A stretch of 9,311 nucleotides of DNA from an uncultured Bacillota bacterium (GTDB lineage Bacteria; Bacillota; Dehalobacteriia; UBA7702): assembly GCA_902766525.1 (NCBI GenBank), contig CACXDX010000052.1:1-9311 (forward strand), given 5' to 3'. Position 1 is the stretch's first letter; every line of letters starts with the position of its first letter. The notes under the pieces were generated by a model. The model was not told the origin of the DNA. It worked only from the letters and a program-made list of their open reading frames with translations, and did no database searches. Below, one piece after another: positions 7,126 to 9,311 of the stretch. The position numbers and the translations under genes are program-made.

Positions 7126-7130
7126 GGAGG
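7124..7130 (+). promoter_or_regulatory. Ribosome-binding site AAGGAGG overlapping the secD stop
   Basis: A perfect AAGGAGG shares its first two bases with the secD TAA stop. It sits 8 bases before ATG 7139, the ideal distance, and so favours that ATG over the in-frame GTG at 7130, which overlaps the ribosome site itself. The layout couples secF translation to secD. Confidence 0.85.
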
Positions 7131-7138
7131 TGCGGGAA

Positions 7139-8107
7139 ATGAGCTTATTCAAGAAAGATTTTAAATTAAAAATCATCGAAAAGAGAAAGATTTGGTATCT
7201 GATTTCCTGTCTTATCATTTTGGCCGGTCTGATCTCCTTCTTTGTTCAGGGCTTTAATTTCGGTATCGACTTTACGGGCGGCAGCTATCTGCAGCTGACC
7301 TTCATTGATGAAAGCTCGGCCGACGCCGATAAAGAAACGGCGGCGGAAGCTGAAGCAACCGAAGATAAAGCATCGAACTTCACTTCACGGGAAGTGGCTT
7401 TGGAAGATCTTCGGGCCGTTGTCAATCAATACGTTGAAAAAACGCCGTTGATTCAGCATGATAAGACCAACAATGCCTATGTGATTCGTACTGAGCTCAC
7501 CGATGAGGATGAAGTCAATGAATTGCTTGCCGCCATCGAAGCGGATCTCGGCTCTTATCATATTGACCGCAATGAACTGGTCGGTCCCACCATCGGTAAT
7601 GAATTGGTCAGAAAGGCGATCCTGGCTTTGGTGATTGCCTGCGCGCTGATGCTGATCTATATTTCTTTCCGCTTTCAGTTCTGGTTTGGTATTGCCTCCA
7701 TTGTCACGCTGCTTCACGATGCTTTGATCGTTCTTTCGGTCTTTACCCTTTTCCAGCTGGAAATGTCGAGTTCCTTTATTGCGGCGATCCTGACGGTCAT
7801 CGGTTATTCGATCAATGCCACCATTGTCGTCTTTGACCGTGTTCGTGAAAGTATGCCCAATTACAGAGCTGCGGAACGGTTGGCCTTGATGAACGACAGC
7901 ATTTCCATGACCTTTGCGCGTTCGGTCAATACGACGATTACGACGTTGCTGACCTTGTTGGCGCTGGTGCTCTTCGGTGGGGATACGACGAAGATCTTTG
8001 TCTTCGCTATGATCGTCGGTATTTGTGCCGGTTTCTATTCCAGCGTCTGTTTGTCCGGGTCACTCTATTATGATTTCACAAGCCGTTTCGGCAAGAAAAA
8101 AAGTTGA
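7139..8107 (+). CDS. secF: Protein translocase subunit SecF
   Basis: SecF is the partner of SecD in the proton-driven protein-export motor. From ATG 7139 the product is 322 residues. Membrane helix 1 is at about 17-38, followed by GIDFTGG (42-48), an extracytoplasmic P4 domain, GPTIG (149-153), and five further helices from about 159 to 312. The helix-4 signature is IGYSINATIVVFDRVRE; the 'ND' usual at this place is NA (A227). The arginine of FARSVNTTITTLL is kept. An acidic, alanine-rich stretch at residues 58-80 (ESSADADKETAAEAEATEDKA...) interrupts the start of P4 and looks like an insertion compared with the family forms I remember. The basic C-terminus ends RFGKKKS. A terminator-like hairpin follows the stop. 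Confidence 0.96.
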   Translation: MSLFKKDFKLKIIEKRKIWYLISCLIILAGLISFFVQGFNFGIDFTGGSYLQLTFIDESSADADKETAAEAEATEDKASNFTSREVALEDLRAVVNQYVEKTPLIQHDKTNNAYVIRTELTDEDEVNELLAAIEADLGSYHIDRNELVGPTIGNELVRKAILALVIACALMLIYISFRFQFWFGIASIVTLLHDALIVLSVFTLFQLEMSSSFIAAILTVIGYSINATIVVFDRVRESMPNYRAAERLALMNDSISMTFARSVNTTITTLLTLLALVLFGGDTTKIFVFAMIVGICAGFYSSVCLSGSLYYDFTSRFGKKKS

Positions 8108-8122
8108 TTTTACAAAAATGAA

Positions 8123-8180
8123 AAAGAAGCGTCGATACGGACCGTCATCCTGTCGGCGCTCTTTATTTGATAATTTATTT
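8123..8180 (+). terminator. Likely intrinsic terminator after secF
   Basis: AGCGTCGA (8128-8135) pairs with TCGGCGCT (8153-8160) over 8 base pairs with one G-T wobble. With one bulged A (8127), the stem extends four more pairs (AAAG 8123-8126 with CTTT 8161-8164). The 17-base loop contains the short inverted repeat ACGGACCGT. The descending side runs into a T-rich tract, TTTATTTGATAATTTATTT (8162-8180). The tract is interrupted rather than a pure T run, but the GC-rich stem directly next to it and its place at the end of secF support a terminator for the Sec transcript. Confidence 0.65.
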
Positions 8181-8266
8181 CCGAAAATAGCAGGGAAAAA
8201 GTCTTTTATGTAGAAATTATTTTAGATAAGTATTGAAAAAGAACAGAAAGGCAAGAAAAAAAGATT

Positions 8267-9311
8267 ATGTTTGAAAATGCATTAAAGAGAAGCATCGAAA
8301 TCGGCGGCCGTACGCTGACATTGGAAACGGGCAGAATGGCGCGGCAGGCCAGCGGCGCTGTCTTCGCGAGCTATGGTGATACCCAGGTATTGGCTACAGC
8401 CGTCGGCTCCACCGAACCGAGAGAAGGTATTGACTTCTTTCCCCTTACCGTTGACTACGAAGAAAGATTGTATGCTGTCGGTCGCATTCCCGGCGGTTTT
8501 ATCAAAAGAGAAGGGCGTCCCACGGAAAAGGCCATTCTTTCCGCCCGTATAACGGACAGACCTCTCCGCCCGCTCTTTCCCAAAGGATATAAAAATGATG
8601 TGCAGGTCGTTATCACCGTTATGTCGGTAGAACAGGATAACGCCCCCGATATTCTCGGCATCAATGCTGTTTCCGCAGCGCTGCATCTCTCCTTTATTCC
8701 TTTCATGGGACCGATCGGCGCGGTCAGTATCGGCCGCATCGACGGTGAGTTTGTGGTTAATCCCACCGTTGAACAGAATGAAAAGAGTGATATGTTTATC
8801 GCCATGTGCGGCACGAAGGACGCGATCAACATGGTGGAATGCAAAGCCGATGAAGTCAGTGAAGAAGTGATTCTTGACGGTCTTATGTTTGGCCATGAAA
8901 TAATTAAAGATATTGTGGCTTTTATTGAAGATTTCAGAGCCGAAGCGCTGAACCGCAACATCGCATCGGAAAAACTGGAATTTGTCAAGCCTCCTTTCGA
9001 TGCCGAATTGGAAGCGGCCGTGAAGCCCTTGGCGGCGGAAAAATATGAAGCCGTATACAGAAAATGCGCCGGTGAAAAGATCCCGAAACAGGAAAGAGAC
9101 GCACTTTTCGATGCTGTTCAGGCCGATATCGTTTCTGAATACGAAGGGAAATATCCCGATGATCCGGAAACCATCGCTCAGGTCAAAGAAATCATCGGCG
9201 TTGCCCAGAAAGAAACGGTTCGCCGTATTATCGCTTCGGAGAAATTGCGTGTTGACGGCAGAAATGTTGATGAAGTTCGTCCGATCCACTGTGATGTCGG
9301 CGTTCTGGCCC
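8267..9311 (+). CDS. pnp: Polyribonucleotide nucleotidyltransferase (PNPase), N-terminal half (partial)
   Basis: PNPase degrades RNA from the 3' end using phosphate and can add nucleotides in reverse; it acts as a cytoplasmic trimer in mRNA turnover. The frame is open from ATG 8267 to the window end, giving 348 of roughly 700 expected residues. The first RNase PH domain shows EIGGRTLTLETGRMARQASG (11-30), VDYEERLYAVGRIPGGF (62-78) and the RPLRPLFPKGY stretch. An all-helical linker domain follows, and the second RNase PH domain begins at LRVDGR (327-332). A stop in frame at 8234 rules out an upstream ATG. The ribosome site is poor: the nearest is GAAAGG at 8246-8251, 15 bases away, so translation may be controlled. 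The KH and S1 domains lie beyond the window. Confidence 0.97.
   Translation, partial: MFENALKRSIEIGGRTLTLETGRMARQASGAVFASYGDTQVLATAVGSTEPREGIDFFPLTVDYEERLYAVGRIPGGFIKREGRPTEKAILSARITDRPLRPLFPKGYKNDVQVVITVMSVEQDNAPDILGINAVSAALHLSFIPFMGPIGAVSIGRIDGEFVVNPTVEQNEKSDMFIAMCGTKDAINMVECKADEVSEEVILDGLMFGHEIIKDIVAFIEDFRAEALNRNIASEKLEFVKPPFDAELEAAVKPLAAEKYEAVYRKCAGEKIPKQERDALFDAVQADIVSEYEGKYPDDPETIAQVKEIIGVAQKETVRRIIASEKLRVDGRNVDEVRPIHCDVGVLA

Noticed and set aside
8025..8213. 62-codon + strand frame crossing the end of secF and the following gap
   Set aside because: Out of frame with secF, extends through the terminator hairpin, and lacks a ribosome site.
8282..9289. Long open frame of 335 codons on the minus strand opposite pnp
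   Set aside because: It lies fully antisense to a clear PNPase coding region, its translation shows no recognisable domain, and the long frame follows from the rarity of TTA, CTA and TCA codons in the sense gene.
1..9311. CRISPR arrays, insertion sequences, tRNA genes, attachment sites or a preQ1 riboswitch
   Set aside because: I saw no repeated direct units, terminal inverted repeats, transposase-like motifs, cloverleaf sequences or preQ1-riboswitch-like leader anywhere in the window.

Overview
The window reads as a housekeeping chromosomal segment of a low-to-mid GC Firmicute. Every supported gene lies on the + strand. Strong AGGAG-type ribosome sites, a short (about 400 aa) separate SecD followed by SecF, and the order ruvAB - queuosine genes - yajC - secDF point to the Firmicutes. 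A Negativicutes (Dialister/Megasphaera-like) origin is my best guess, from general impression only; no rRNA or other taxonomic marker is present.

Layout: bases 1-126 hold the end of ruvA, followed by ruvB (Holliday-junction branch migration). ruvB overlaps queH by 4 bases and queH overlaps queA by 4 bases (both ATGA overlaps). Next come a DUF1638-like protein, tgt and a Cof-type HAD phosphatase. Together tgt, queA and queH cover the late queuosine pathway: Tgt inserts preQ1 into tRNA, QueA converts it to epoxyqueuosine, and QueH reduces that to queuosine. The DUF1638 gene sits between queA and tgt and is the least understood gene here.

The second block starts with a near-consensus sigma-70-type promoter (TGGACA, 17 bp, TATAAT at 5430-5458) preceded by a T7A7 tract. 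It holds yajC, secD and secF, the accessory part of the Sec translocase. A 10-bp hairpin with a T-rich tail lies in the 143-base yajC-secD gap, and a terminator-like hairpin follows secF. After that comes pnp (polynucleotide phosphorylase), cut off by the window end at about half its normal length.

No mobile element, CRISPR array, tRNA, rRNA, or evident horizontally acquired island is visible, and no gap without a gene exceeds 300 bases. I do not see a new defence or mobile system. The points worth checking are the DUF1638 gene in the queuosine operon, the yajC-secD hairpin, two oddities in SecF (an acidic insertion and an alanine where an aspartate is usual), and the strong promoter in front of yajC.
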